From Mycobacteriales bacterium (GTDB lineage: Bacteria; Actinomycetota; Actinomycetes; JAFAQI01), in assembly GCA_035550055.1 (NCBI GenBank), contig DASZRO010000109.1, positions 1 through 54,546 on the forward strand: a DNA stretch of 54,546 nt. The letters run 5' to 3'. How positions within the stretch are numbered: position 1 is the first letter of the stretch; each line of letters begins with the position of its first letter. Shown in pieces: positions 26,317-34,985 of this stretch. Position numbers and translations under genes: made by a program. Below the pieces are notes generated by a model. The model saw nothing but the letters and a program-made list of their open reading frames with translations, did no database searches and was not told where the DNA came from.

Positions 26317-26726
26317 AGCGCCTCGCGGTCGCCTCGCGTCGGCGCACCCGTCACCGACAACGGCTTCGCCACCGCCACCCACCCCAGACCTGTCGTGATG
26401 GTCTCGATGGAGCCGAGCGCGCCCTCCGTGCCGAGGTTGCCGTGCACGTACGCCGCGTACGGCCGACCCTTGGTCGCCTCGAGCACCGGGTAGTAGACGG
26501 TGTCGAAGAAGTGCTTGAGGGCCCCTGACATGTAGCCGATGTTCGCCGGCGTACCGAGCAGGTAGCCGTCGGCGCCGAGGACGTCGACCGGCCCTGCGAC
26601 CAAGGCGGGCACAACCACGACCTCGACGTCCTCGATCGCGTCGTCGCGGGCGCCGGACACGACCGCTTCGAGCATCTCCTGCATCGCGGGCGAAGGCGTG
26701 TGATGCACGACCAGGAGTCTCGACAC
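26271..26726 (-). CDS. Flavodoxin-fold NAD(P)H-dependent oxidoreductase
   Basis: The 151-aa protein begins LLVVHHTPSPAMQEMLEAV, a flavodoxin-type phosphate loop in which threonine/serine residues bind FMN. It continues with YLLGTPANIGYMSGALKHFFD, the usual ring-binding loop. It likely reduces flavin or quinone-type substrates. GTG 26726 is the first codon of the conserved strand. It diverges from the FAD disulfide oxidoreductase gene. Confidence 0.75.
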   Translation of the reverse strand: MSRLLVVHHTPSPAMQEMLEAVVSGARDDAIEDVEVVVVPALVAGPVDVLGADGYLLGTPANIGYMSGALKHFFDTVYYPVLEATKGRPYAAYVHGNLGTEGALGSIETITTGLGWVAVAKPLSVTGAPTRGDREALYELGATVAANLASR

Positions 26727-26732
26727 GCGCTC

Positions 26733-26745
26733 ATTGTGGTACGAC
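26733..26745. promoter_or_regulatory. Divergent -10-like elements (flavodoxin/FAD enzyme)
   Basis: CACAAT (minus, 26738-26733) lies 6 nt before GTG 26726. TACGAC (plus, 26740-26745) lies 6 nt before ATG 26752. Both match the hexamer loosely. The gap is 25 bp. Confidence 0.35.
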
Positions 26746-26751
26746 ACGACC

Positions 26752-28170
26752 ATGACCGATGCCGAGCAGGACACCTTCGACGTCATCGTGATCGGTGGCG
26801 GCCCGCCCGGCGAGAACGCCGCCGACTACGCCCACCGCGGCGGGCTGAGCGCCGCGCTCGTGGAGTCCGAGCTGGTCGGCGGCGAATGCTCTTACTGGGC
26901 GTGCATGCCGAGCAAGGCGCTGTTGCGACCGGTCGAGGTCGCGGCCGCCGCCCGGGCACTGCCCGGGATCCGGGTCGGCGACGCGCTCGACGCCGACCAG
27001 GTGCTCGCCCGCCGTGACGAGTTCACCAGCCACCACGACGACAGCGGCCAGGTGAAGTGGGCGGAAGGCGCGGGCATCACCGTGGTCCGCGGCCACGGCC
27101 GGCTTGCCGGGGTACGCCGGGTCGCGGTCACCGGCCCCGACGGCACGGTGCGGGACCTGACCGCCCGCCACGCGGTAGTGCTCGCCACCGGCACCGCCGC
27201 CGCCGTCCCGCCGATCCCGGGCCTGCGCGAGGCGCGGCCATGGACCTCCCGCGAGGTCACCAACATGAAGTCGGTCCCCGACCGGATCGTGGTGATCGGC
27301 GGCGGCGTGGTCGGCTGCGAGGCCGCCGTCTGGCTCAACGGGCTCGGCGCCAAGGTGACACTCGCAGCGCGAGACGAACGCCTGCTCACCCGCAACGAGC
27401 CGTTCGCCGGCGACCTGCTCGCCGACGCGCTGCGCGAGTCGGGCGTCGACGTTCGACTCTCGGCGGACGTGAGCGACGTACGCCGGTCCGGGGCCTCGGT
27501 CACCGCGACCATCGACGGTGAGGCGGTGACCGCCGGCGAAGTGCTCATCGCCGCCGGTCGCACGCCCCGCACCGCCGACCTCGGGCTGTCCGCGGTCGGG
27601 CTCCCTGACGGCGGCTTCCTCACGACCGACGACAGCATGCTTGTCGAGGGTGTGGCCGGTGAGTGGCTCTATGCGGTCGGCGACATCGCCGGCCGCGCGA
27701 TGCTGACCCACATGGGCAAGTACCAGGCGCGCGTCGCAGGAGACGTCATCGCCGCGCGCGCGAAGGGCGAGGTCCCGGAAGGCAAGCGCTACGCGGCTTC
27801 GAGCGACCACGCTGCGGTGCCGCAGGTCACGTTCACCGACCCGCAGGTCGCCTCCGTGGGCCTCACCGAGGCCGACGCGCGCAGCGCGGGCCGCAACGTC
27901 CGCACGGTCGAGTACGACATCGGTCACGTGGCCGGGGCGTCGTTGCTACGCGACGGCTACACCGGTCGCGCCAAGCTGGTCATCGACGGCGACGACCACA
28001 CGCTGCTCGGTGCCACGTTCGTGGGCCCCGAGGTCGGCGAGCTGCTGCACTCGGCCACAGTCGCCCTGGTCGGGAAGGTGCCGATGGAGACGCTCTGGCA
28101 CGCCGTCCCGTCCTACCCCACCGTCAGCGAGGTCTGGCTGCGCCTGCTCGAGGCGTACCGGTCTGAGTGA
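26752..28170 (+). CDS. Pyridine nucleotide-disulfide oxidoreductase
   Basis: This FAD/NAD(P) enzyme of 472 aa resembles dihydrolipoamide dehydrogenase and mercuric reductase. The FAD motif GGGPPGENAA is followed by the redox pair in GGECSYWACMPSK (C-x4-C). The second dinucleotide motif is VVIGGGVVGCEAAVWL, then the ATGD-like YAVGDIAG. The C-terminal dimer domain has HAVPSYPTVSEVW with the active-site His. The first dinucleotide motif reads GPPG rather than the usual GSGG or GPAG. No lipoyl partner genes are nearby. ATG 26752 is preferred because an upstream extension of 6 residues would overlap the promoter. Confidence 0.88.
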   Translation: MTDAEQDTFDVIVIGGGPPGENAADYAHRGGLSAALVESELVGGECSYWACMPSKALLRPVEVAAAARALPGIRVGDALDADQVLARRDEFTSHHDDSGQVKWAEGAGITVVRGHGRLAGVRRVAVTGPDGTVRDLTARHAVVLATGTAAAVPPIPGLREARPWTSREVTNMKSVPDRIVVIGGGVVGCEAAVWLNGLGAKVTLAARDERLLTRNEPFAGDLLADALRESGVDVRLSADVSDVRRSGASVTATIDGEAVTAGEVLIAAGRTPRTADLGLSAVGLPDGGFLTTDDSMLVEGVAGEWLYAVGDIAGRAMLTHMGKYQARVAGDVIAARAKGEVPEGKRYAASSDHAAVPQVTFTDPQVASVGLTEADARSAGRNVRTVEYDIGHVAGASLLRDGYTGRAKLVIDGDDHTLLGATFVGPEVGELLHSATVALVGKVPMETLWHAVPSYPTVSEVWLRLLEAYRSE

Positions 28171-30272
28171 GGTCCTCCGCGTCGCTGAGGCGGGCGATCG
28201 CGGCAGCGCTCGCCATCGACTCGACCGGCTTCGCCCCGCTGGTCGCGTTGCGGGGCGCGATCGGGGTGGCGATCCCGGTGAGCATCGGGCTGGCCACCAA
28301 CCACCCGGCTGAAGGAGCGATTGCCGCCGCCGGTGCGCTGCCTGCCGGTGCGGCTGCGCTGGGCAACCGGCAGCTGGCCGGCCATCGGATCATCGCGGCG
28401 ACCGCGGTCGGCATGGCGCTCAGCACGTTCGCCGGCGGCCTGGTCGCCGGCCATCTGGTCGCCACCTTGCTGGTGCTCGCCGGCTGGGGGTTCGCCGCCG
28501 GGCTGACCGTCGTCCTGGGCAGGGACGCGACTGTCGTCGGCATCCAGGCTGTGATCGGCGTGGTGGTCTTCGGTCGCTTTCCCGGCAGCGTCTCGTCATG
28601 CGCCCTCCATGCCGGATGGGTGCTTGCCGGCGCCGGCCTGCAAGGAGTCCTTGCCGCTGTGCTGCGCTCCCCGATGCGTTTCGCGGCGGAGCGACGCATC
28701 CTTGCCTCGGTCTACGACCAGCTCGCGAGCATCGCGAGGGACCCGGACCACACCGGGACCGTGGCCGCGTCGCAGACAGCGGCCGCCAGCGCGATGCTCG
28801 ACCGCCGCAGCCCCGACGACGACGTCGCGCTGGTCCGCGGCATCGCCGACGAAGCCGAGCGGATCCGCATCGAGCTGCAGTCGCTGGCGACGGCGAAGCA
28901 GGTCGACGAGCTGCCCGCGATCAGCGCGGCCGTGACGAGCTGGCTGCAGCGGCTCGCCGGGTCCATCCGGGACGGGTCGGCGGCGCCGGGCGAGCCGGAC
29001 GGTCTCGACGACGCGGTCCGCCGGTTGCACGATGCGCGGGTCGCCGCGCCCGCCGGACGCCGCGGCACCGCGGTGCGGTACGCCGAGGCCCGCGTGTCGG
29101 CGCTGCTCGGGCAGCTGCGCGCGGTCGATCGCATGGTCGACGCGCTCGCCGGCATCCGTCGGATCGCACTGCCGCATCGCCCCAACGCCCCGACGCAGCT
29201 GGCGCTCGCGCTGCCCCGGCAGACCGCCACGGCCGCTCAGCGGTTGCGCGACGCCGCCGTCGACACCCGATCCTCGGCGTTCCGCCACGCAGTGCGGCTC
29301 GCCGTGCTGCTGCCCGCTGCCGAAGCGCTCAGTCACGCGCTGCCGTGGCAGCGCGGCTACTGGGTGACGTTGACCGCCCTACTCGTCCTCAAGCCGGACT
29401 ACGCAGCAACCTCCCAGCGCGGCATCGCCAGAATCGCCGGGACCGCGATAGGCGTGCTGGCTGCGGGCGGCTTCGTCGTCGAGGTCCACCCCGGCACCGC
29501 TTTGCTCGTCACGCTGATCGCGGTGACGAGCTGGGCGGCCTACACCTGCTTCGCCGCCTCGTACGCGATCTACACCGTCCTGATCACCGCGCTCGTGGTG
29601 CTGCTGCTGTCCCCGATCGGGGGCGCCGAGCTGTCGACGGTCGCCGACCGCGGGCTCGACACGTTGATCGGCGGCGCGATCGCGCTGGCCGGTTACCTGG
29701 TGTGGCCGACCTGGGAGAAGCGATCACTCGAGGCGTCGGTGGACGGCGTCCTCGCCGCTCTCGCGACGTACGCCGATACGGTGCTGTCGCGCTACGTCGA
29801 TCCCGACAGCGCCGATCCCGCTGCCGCCGGCCACGCGGCTGTCGCGGCGAGGCGAGCACGGATGGTGGCCGTCGAGTCCCTCGAACGCGCCACCGGCGAG
29901 CCGCGTCGTGGCGGCGCCGATGTCGCCGACGCGGCACGGCGGCTCGCGGCGGCACGTCGGATCGTGATCAGCCTCCACGCACTTCGCGCCACGGTCGACG
30001 ACGCGGCCGAGCACGTTTCGGTCCCGGAGCTCGCGCCCCTGCGTGACGCCATGGTGGAGGCGCTGAAGGCGGTCTCGCGACGACAACGTGCGCAGGTGAG
30101 CGAGCTGCGCTCGATGCAGGAGAACCTCGACGCCGACGTCGCCGGTGACCTCCACGGCCTGCACGCCCGGCGGCTGGCCCTGCTCGCGGCGCAGCTCGAC
30201 CCGCTGGTCGACAGCATCGACACCCTGGCCCACGTCAGCGGTGACGCGTCAGCGCAGCCGCCGCACGTTTGA
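28167..30272 (+). CDS. FUSC-family membrane protein
   Basis: This 701-aa protein has two clusters of transmembrane helices (about residues 60-150 and 370-520), each followed by a helical cytoplasmic domain. This duplicated layout is that of FUSC/aromatic-acid-exporter proteins. The motif LPWQRGYWVTLTALLVLKPD at the start of the second cluster is typical. It may export aromatic acids or act as a pore; the substrate is unknown. GTG 28167 overlaps the oxidoreductase stop by 4 nt, so the genes are translationally coupled. The 3' end overlaps the convergent gene by 24 nt. Confidence 0.8.
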   Translation: MRSSASLRRAIAAALAIDSTGFAPLVALRGAIGVAIPVSIGLATNHPAEGAIAAAGALPAGAAALGNRQLAGHRIIAATAVGMALSTFAGGLVAGHLVATLLVLAGWGFAAGLTVVLGRDATVVGIQAVIGVVVFGRFPGSVSSCALHAGWVLAGAGLQGVLAAVLRSPMRFAAERRILASVYDQLASIARDPDHTGTVAASQTAAASAMLDRRSPDDDVALVRGIADEAERIRIELQSLATAKQVDELPAISAAVTSWLQRLAGSIRDGSAAPGEPDGLDDAVRRLHDARVAAPAGRRGTAVRYAEARVSALLGQLRAVDRMVDALAGIRRIALPHRPNAPTQLALALPRQTATAAQRLRDAAVDTRSSAFRHAVRLAVLLPAAEALSHALPWQRGYWVTLTALLVLKPDYAATSQRGIARIAGTAIGVLAAGGFVVEVHPGTALLVTLIAVTSWAAYTCFAASYAIYTVLITALVVLLLSPIGGAELSTVADRGLDTLIGGAIALAGYLVWPTWEKRSLEASVDGVLAALATYADTVLSRYVDPDSADPAAAGHAAVAARRARMVAVESLERATGEPRRGGADVADAARRLAAARRIVISLHALRATVDDAAEHVSVPELAPLRDAMVEALKAVSRRQRAQVSELRSMQENLDADVAGDLHGLHARRLALLAAQLDPLVDSIDTLAHVSGDASAQPPHV

Positions 30273-31043
30273 CTCACCGGACGGCGGGAGCTGGCTCTCG
30301 TCGTAGGCGGCCGGGGTGGCGCCGACGAACGCGTCGAGCTCGCCGTCGGCCATCACCCGGGCACGAAGCACGCCTCCGGCCGCAAACCGCGCCAGGTCGG
30401 AGCGGTCGAGCGCGAGGTCGCTGGCGGCGAGCACCAGGTTGCCCGACCGCCGGCCGCGCAGCACGGCGGGCTCCACCAACAAGACGACGTCGGCGAAGAC
30501 CGTTCGCAACGTCGCGACCACCGTCTTCGCCAACGCGAACGGCGTTGCATCGGAGATGTTGCAGACGTAGAGACCCTCGTCCTGGAGCGCGGCGCGCGCC
30601 GCAGCCAGGGAGACGTGCGGGTACACCGACATCACGGTGTCCGGGCCGGTGTAGACGTCGCTGACCAACAGGTCCAGCGTGCCCGCCGGGGTCTCGTCGA
30701 GCGCGGTCAGAGCGTCGATGACGTCCAGCTCGAACTTCGGTTGCGGGTCGATCGAGAGGGCAAGGCCCGCGATCTCCGCCGAGGCCTCGGCTACCCGCTG
30801 CGGCGATCCGGGATAGCGCTCGGCCACCCACCGAGGGACGGTGCATAGCCCGCCGCCGAGATGCAGCGCGGCGAGCGGCTCGTCCTGCGGGAACGCCGTC
30901 TCGATCGCGTACCTCATGAGCTGGACGTACTCGAACTCCAGATGACAAGGGTCGTCGAGATCGACGAACGACTGCTCGGACGCACCGACCATCAGCCACC
31001 AGCCGGCCGGGCGTTCCGCGTCGCGCAGAAGCTCGACTCTCAC
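30249..31043 (-). CDS. Spermidine-synthase-like methyltransferase-fold protein
   Basis: This protein of 264 aa has the spermidine synthase fold. LAALHLGGGLCTVPRWVAERYP is the nucleotide-binding region (split at residues 57-75), then an acidic segment (VSDVYTGPDTV) where polyamine synthases bind the amine. Catalytic residues of true spermidine synthases (Asp in GGGDG, then YDVI-D) are only partly kept, so the substrate may differ. GTG 31043 overlaps the stop of the upstream EamA gene (GTGA), so the two are coupled. Confidence 0.75.
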   Translation of the reverse strand: MRVELLRDAERPAGWWLMVGASEQSFVDLDDPCHLEFEYVQLMRYAIETAFPQDEPLAALHLGGGLCTVPRWVAERYPGSPQRVAEASAEIAGLALSIDPQPKFELDVIDALTALDETPAGTLDLLVSDVYTGPDTVMSVYPHVSLAAARAALQDEGLYVCNISDATPFALAKTVVATLRTVFADVVLLVEPAVLRGRRSGNLVLAASDLALDRSDLARFAAGGVLRARVMADGELDAFVGATPAAYDESQLPPSGESNVRRLR

Positions 31044-31924
31044 CCTTCGATCATCTCGGCCGGCAGCCGCGTCCGTGCCGCGGCGGTCGCCCCGACCGAC
31101 GCGATCACCACACAGCCGAGTGCGAGCCACTCCCGGTCGCGAAGGTGCTGCCCGAGGAAGACCAGGCCGGACAGGGCCGCCATCGCCGGCTCGAGCGACA
31201 TGAGCACTCCGAAGATCGCCGCCCGCATCCGCCGCAGCGCCAGCAGCTCGAGCGAGTAGGGCACGACCGAGGACAGCAGCGCGACCGCGAGCCCCTTGCC
31301 GAGCACCGCAGGCCGCGTCAGCGCCTTCCCGCCGGCGACCAACCCGTACGGCGCGGTCAGCACGGCGCCGACGACGAGCGCGACGGCGAGGCCGCTGAGC
31401 CCCGGCACCACCTGTCCGACCCGCTGCGAGAGCAGGATGTAGCCCGCCCAGCAGACAGCCGCCACCGCTGCGCAGACCACCCCGGTCGCGGACAGCTGCC
31501 CGCCGCCGCCGCCCAGCAGGACGACCCCGGCGGCGGCGAGCACCACCCACACCCCGTCGACCATCCGCCGAGACCCACCGATGGCCACCGCCAGCGGGCC
31601 GAGGAACTCGATCGTCACCGCGACACCGAGCGGGATCCGGTCCAAGGCGAGATAGAACGACGCGTTCATCGCCGCCAGCACCACCCCGAACCCGACGGTC
31701 AGGCCGAGGTCGGTCCGCGAGAACGCACGGACCGGAGGTCGGACCACGCCGCAGAGGATCACGGCCGCGATCGCAAGCCGCAGCAGCACCGCCCCGCCCG
31801 CGCCGACGGCGGGGAACAGCTTGATCGCCACCGCGGCGCCGCTCTGCACGCTCGCGATCGCGGCGACCACCAACACCGGCGCGGGGACCACGTCGGTGTT
31901 GCGCACCCGCTCAGTGTTGTCCAC
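31040..31924 (-). CDS. EamA/DMT-family transporter
   Basis: This 294-aa protein has ten hydrophobic helices in two five-helix repeats, as expected for EamA-type transporters of small metabolites. The first repeat contains the LLRLAIAAVILCG helix, and the second ends in VFLGQHLRDREWLALGC, a typical helix 9/10 boundary. GTG 31924 opens a short polar N-terminus. The stop overlaps the polyamine-synthase-like start by 4 nt; the pair might export a compound made by that enzyme, which is inference. Confidence 0.82.
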   Translation of the reverse strand: MDNTERVRNTDVVPAPVLVVAAIASVQSGAAVAIKLFPAVGAGGAVLLRLAIAAVILCGVVRPPVRAFSRTDLGLTVGFGVVLAAMNASFYLALDRIPLGVAVTIEFLGPLAVAIGGSRRMVDGVWVVLAAAGVVLLGGGGGQLSATGVVCAAVAAVCWAGYILLSQRVGQVVPGLSGLAVALVVGAVLTAPYGLVAGGKALTRPAVLGKGLAVALLSSVVPYSLELLALRRMRAAIFGVLMSLEPAMAALSGLVFLGQHLRDREWLALGCVVIASVGATAAARTRLPAEMIEG

Positions 31925-31976
31925 ATCGCACAGTTCGCGATGGCGCGGATCCGCGGCCCTCGTCGACGCTCGTTCG

Positions 31977-32417
31977 ATGCCGATCCGAATGCCGAGCCTC
32001 GCCGCGATCCGCCGGGTCTGCCAGGACGATTCGATGCCCGACGGTCAGCTGCGCCTGCTGTTCGTCCGAGACGGCGCGCGGGTCGGACTCGTGCAGCGAG
32101 CGAGCGAGAGCGCCAACAACGCCGACCAGTTCCTCGCTCGCTATCTGGTGGACATGATCAACGACGTTGCTGCGCCCGGCGTCGTCGTCGCGGTCAGCCG
32201 CCACGACGGGCGGGCGACCCACTCCGACCGTCAGCTGTGGTCGATGCTCGGGGAGCTGCTGGCGCCCACGACGACGACGCTGCTCGACGTCGTCGCGATC
32301 GGCTCGAAGCGGGTCTGGTCGGTACGCCGGGCCCGTCCGCTCAACGCCCCGCGGCGCGCCCGCGCCGGCCAGCATCGCGCGGGACGTAGATCGGCATCCC
32401 GCGCAGCGGCTCGCTGA
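31977..32417 (+). CDS. RadC-like (JAB-fold) protein without metal site
   Basis: This protein of about 146 aa contains LRLLFVRDGARVGLVQR, then VVVAVSRHDGRATHSDRQLW, then LLDVVAIGSKRVWSVRR. The order resembles the JAB fold of RadC, which has HxHPSGDxxPSxxD and then LLDHxIVG. Here the HxH and SGDP motif has become SRHDGRATHSD, so the metal-binding histidines are mostly lost. It would be a non-catalytic relative. ATG 31977 is chosen because earlier starts would overlap the divergent EamA gene. The tail overlaps the convergent beta-propeller gene. Family assignment is tentative. Confidence 0.45.
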   Translation: MPIRMPSLAAIRRVCQDDSMPDGQLRLLFVRDGARVGLVQRASESANNADQFLARYLVDMINDVAAPGVVVAVSRHDGRATHSDRQLWSMLGELLAPTTTTLLDVVAIGSKRVWSVRRARPLNAPRRARAGQHRAGRRSASRAAAR

Positions 32418-33486
32418 CCTGGAAGATCACCCAGTGCGATGCGACGTCGGTGAAGTAGGACTGGTTGGTCACGAGAATGCTGCGGCCGAGGAACTGCACG
32501 CTCGTCGGGGTGTCCCACGGGACCGGCGAGCCTCCGAACCCGGCCAGACACGACGGGAGCTCCCCGAGCTCGTGCCAACCGCCGGCGTAGCGCGCCAGCT
32601 CGACCACGCAGTTGGCCGCCGGGCCTGCCATGGCCACGAAGATGTGCCGCCGGTCGGCTGAGACCGCGAAACCGTCCGGCGCCTGCGCGGCCTTGCTCGA
32701 CCACAGCGTGGTGATCGCGCCGGCGCGGTCGTGGCGCGTGACGGCGATTCGGTAGAGCCGGCCCCGCGCGGTGTTGTCGGCGAGGTCGAGCGTCGTCAGC
32801 CCACCGGTCGCCGCGGTCACCAGCACGCTGTGATGACCGGGCATCAGCACGATTCCGGCCGGCCCGAACAGCTCCCCGTCGAATCGCTTGTCGTTGAGCC
32901 ACACGCTCGCCTTCCCGCCACCGGGCGGGACTCGCCAGATCAGCTCCTGCGCGTAGTCGGTGACGAGCAGTGCCCCGTCGGGCAGCCAGGCGGCGTAGTC
33001 GGGTTCCGGTGCGTTGTCGAGCACGGTGTTGCTGCAGCCGGTCGAGCGGTGCGCGGCCGAACACGTCGGCACGTCGGCGAAGGTGGCATACGTGTGCTGC
33101 GCGCCGGTGCGAGGGTTGAGCACGAGCACGCGCGCCGGGTCCTGATCGAGCAGGTAGAGGCGGCCGCCGCGGTCGCGTGCGGCGACTTGTACGCCGTGCG
33201 TCTTGTTGGGGGCCTGACCCTTGACGGTGAAGGTGCGCAGCAACGCGCCGGCGGCGTCGTACTCGAACACCTTCGACGGCGAGCTGTCCGTGCCCGCCAG
33301 GTCCTCGAACGTGCCGACGAACACCCGGCGGTCAGGTGTCACCAGCGTCAGGGACGGTTCGCCGGGCGCCCTGACGTGAGCGAAGACCTTGATGCCGGCG
33401 GCGGCCACTGGCGCGCCCGCGTTCGCCATCACGGGCGCGGCGACCGAGGCCAGCCCGATCGCGACGCCGAGCAGGCGTCGGATCAC
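32341..33486 (-). CDS. Secreted SMP-30-like beta-propeller protein
   Basis: A signal peptide (residues 1-28) precedes a 381-aa beta-propeller with repeated short strands, for example VFEYDAAGALLRTFTV, VLVLNPRTGAQHTYATF and AWLPDGALLVTDYAQELIWR. It resembles SMP-30/gluconolactonase or NHL-type propellers that bind or hydrolyse small substrates. Four cysteines suggest disulfides. GTG 33486 overlaps the amine oxidase stop (GTGA). It is last in the flavoenzyme operon, so it may help recognise the same substrate outside the cell. Confidence 0.7.
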   Translation of the reverse strand: MIRRLLGVAIGLASVAAPVMANAGAPVAAAGIKVFAHVRAPGEPSLTLVTPDRRVFVGTFEDLAGTDSSPSKVFEYDAAGALLRTFTVKGQAPNKTHGVQVAARDRGGRLYLLDQDPARVLVLNPRTGAQHTYATFADVPTCSAAHRSTGCSNTVLDNAPEPDYAAWLPDGALLVTDYAQELIWRVPPGGGKASVWLNDKRFDGELFGPAGIVLMPGHHSVLVTAATGGLTTLDLADNTARGRLYRIAVTRHDRAGAITTLWSSKAAQAPDGFAVSADRRHIFVAMAGPAANCVVELARYAGGWHELGELPSCLAGFGGSPVPWDTPTSVQFLGRSILVTNQSYFTDVASHWVIFQVSEPLRGMPIYVPRDAGRRGRAAGR

Positions 33487-34985
33487 AGCTTGGACCTGAC
33501 CTCGTCCGCCGCTCGGTAGCCGGAGCGGACCGCGCCGTCCATGTAGCCGTGCCAGTACGTCGCGGTCTCGGTCCCGGCCCAGTGGATGCGCCCGATCGGC
33601 TTGGCCAGATGCGGGCCGTACTCGCTGATCGTGCCTGGCGCCGCGATGGCGACCGGACAGCCTCGGGTCCACTGCTCACGCGTCCAGTCCATGAGCTCGA
33701 CGGAGGTGGGCTTCGGGATCGGCTTGCCCTTGTTGAAGAAGGTCGAGAAGTTCGACAGCACGGCGTGTTTGAGCGCCTCCGGGCGGCCGCTGAACCGGCG
33801 CGCCTCGTCGCCACCGACGAACCCGAGCAGGCCGCCGATCTTGCCGTCCTGCGGGGAGACGTCGAACGTCGTCTTCGCCGGCCCGAGCACGCTGACCGCG
33901 GCACCGGACAACCCGTTGTCGCGCCACCACGGCCGGTCGAAGAACGCCTCGACCTTGATCAACTGACCCTGCGGGCTGCGCTGGGTCAGCGCGTCGCGGG
34001 CCGAGGGAAGCAGCGGGTGGTACTCGATCCGGCCGGCCAGCGTCGGCGGGATCGCGACGATGACGTACTTCGCGCGGTACGTCGTGTCCTCCGTCGCCAC
34101 CTCGACTCCGGCGCCGTCCTGGGTGATCTTGTAGACCGCGCTGTTGAGCCGGACCCGACCTGGACCGAGCCGCTTCGCCAGCCGGATCGAGATGACCTGT
34201 GAGCCCTCGACGAAGCGTTGAGCCTGCGCGCCGCCTCGAGTGTCGATGAGCCGCTCGAACGTGCCCGGGCTGGAGCCGTCGGTCGCCGTCGACACGTAGG
34301 CGAGGGCGTCGAGCAGGGACACCTCGCGCGGCTCGGCGCCGACCAGCGCCTCGAACGCGGCGGACACGACACCCATGAACTTGTCGGTCGCGCCGACGGC
34401 GACGCCTCGCAGCCAGGTGTCGAGGGTCTCCCGGTCGTATGGCCCGGCGTTCACCGCCTCCCAGGGCGCCTCGACTGGGATGGTCGTCGCGAGCTGGTCG
34501 ATCAACGGGATGACGGCGAGGACGTCCGGCAGGATCGTCGGGTCCGGCGGCGCGGTGCCGAGCAGCGGGGTCTTGTCGCTGTAGGTGATGACGCCGCCGT
34601 CGTAGAAGACCTGGTCACCGTCGTCGGGCTGGTCGAAGGCGTGCACTCCCATTTCCTTGGCGAGCTTGGCGATCTCGGTCTGCGTCGGACCGATCCAGGT
34701 CCCGCCCATGTCCCCGTGATAGCCGTTGGGCAGCGGATGGTTGAGCGTCCGGCCGCCGACCCGGTCTCGCGCTTCGAGCACGACCACGGAGTGACCGTGC
34801 TGCTGGAGCTCTCGCGCGGCCGACAGCCCGGCGAGGCCCGCACCCACCACGACCACGTCGACGTGGCGGGGTCGGCGCTTCGTCGACGGCGCCGCGTCCG
34901 CACGAGCCGCGGTCGCCGCCGCGCCTGCCAACGACGCGGCGACGCCGCCCTGCAACAGCCCTCGACGGGTGATGGTTCCGCTCAT
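33483..34985 (-). CDS. Tat-exported flavin amine oxidase
   Basis: This 500-aa FAD enzyme starts with a twin-arginine signal (ITRRGLLQGGVAASLAGAA) and ends in an AxA cleavage region near residue 32. The FAD motif GAGLAGLSAARELQQHGHSV is followed by VVLEARDRVGGR, the arginine-glycine signature of monoamine oxidase-like enzymes. LKHAVLSNFSTFF and GTETATYWHGYMDGAVRSG are near the end. Such enzymes oxidise amines, putting out aldehyde, ammonia and peroxide. Tat export means it acts outside the membrane with FAD bound before export. It is coupled to the upstream flavin monooxygenase (ATGA, 34982-34985) and the downstream propeller. Confidence 0.88.
   Translation of the reverse strand: MSGTITRRGLLQGGVAASLAGAAATAARADAAPSTKRRPRHVDVVVVGAGLAGLSAARELQQHGHSVVVLEARDRVGGRTLNHPLPNGYHGDMGGTWIGPTQTEIAKLAKEMGVHAFDQPDDGDQVFYDGGVITYSDKTPLLGTAPPDPTILPDVLAVIPLIDQLATTIPVEAPWEAVNAGPYDRETLDTWLRGVAVGATDKFMGVVSAAFEALVGAEPREVSLLDALAYVSTATDGSSPGTFERLIDTRGGAQAQRFVEGSQVISIRLAKRLGPGRVRLNSAVYKITQDGAGVEVATEDTTYRAKYVIVAIPPTLAGRIEYHPLLPSARDALTQRSPQGQLIKVEAFFDRPWWRDNGLSGAAVSVLGPAKTTFDVSPQDGKIGGLLGFVGGDEARRFSGRPEALKHAVLSNFSTFFNKGKPIPKPTSVELMDWTREQWTRGCPVAIAAPGTISEYGPHLAKPIGRIHWAGTETATYWHGYMDGAVRSGYRAADEVRSKL

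Noticed and set aside
26731-27927. 398-aa frame opposite the disulfide oxidoreductase
   Set aside because: It is the antisense shadow of a strongly supported FAD enzyme.
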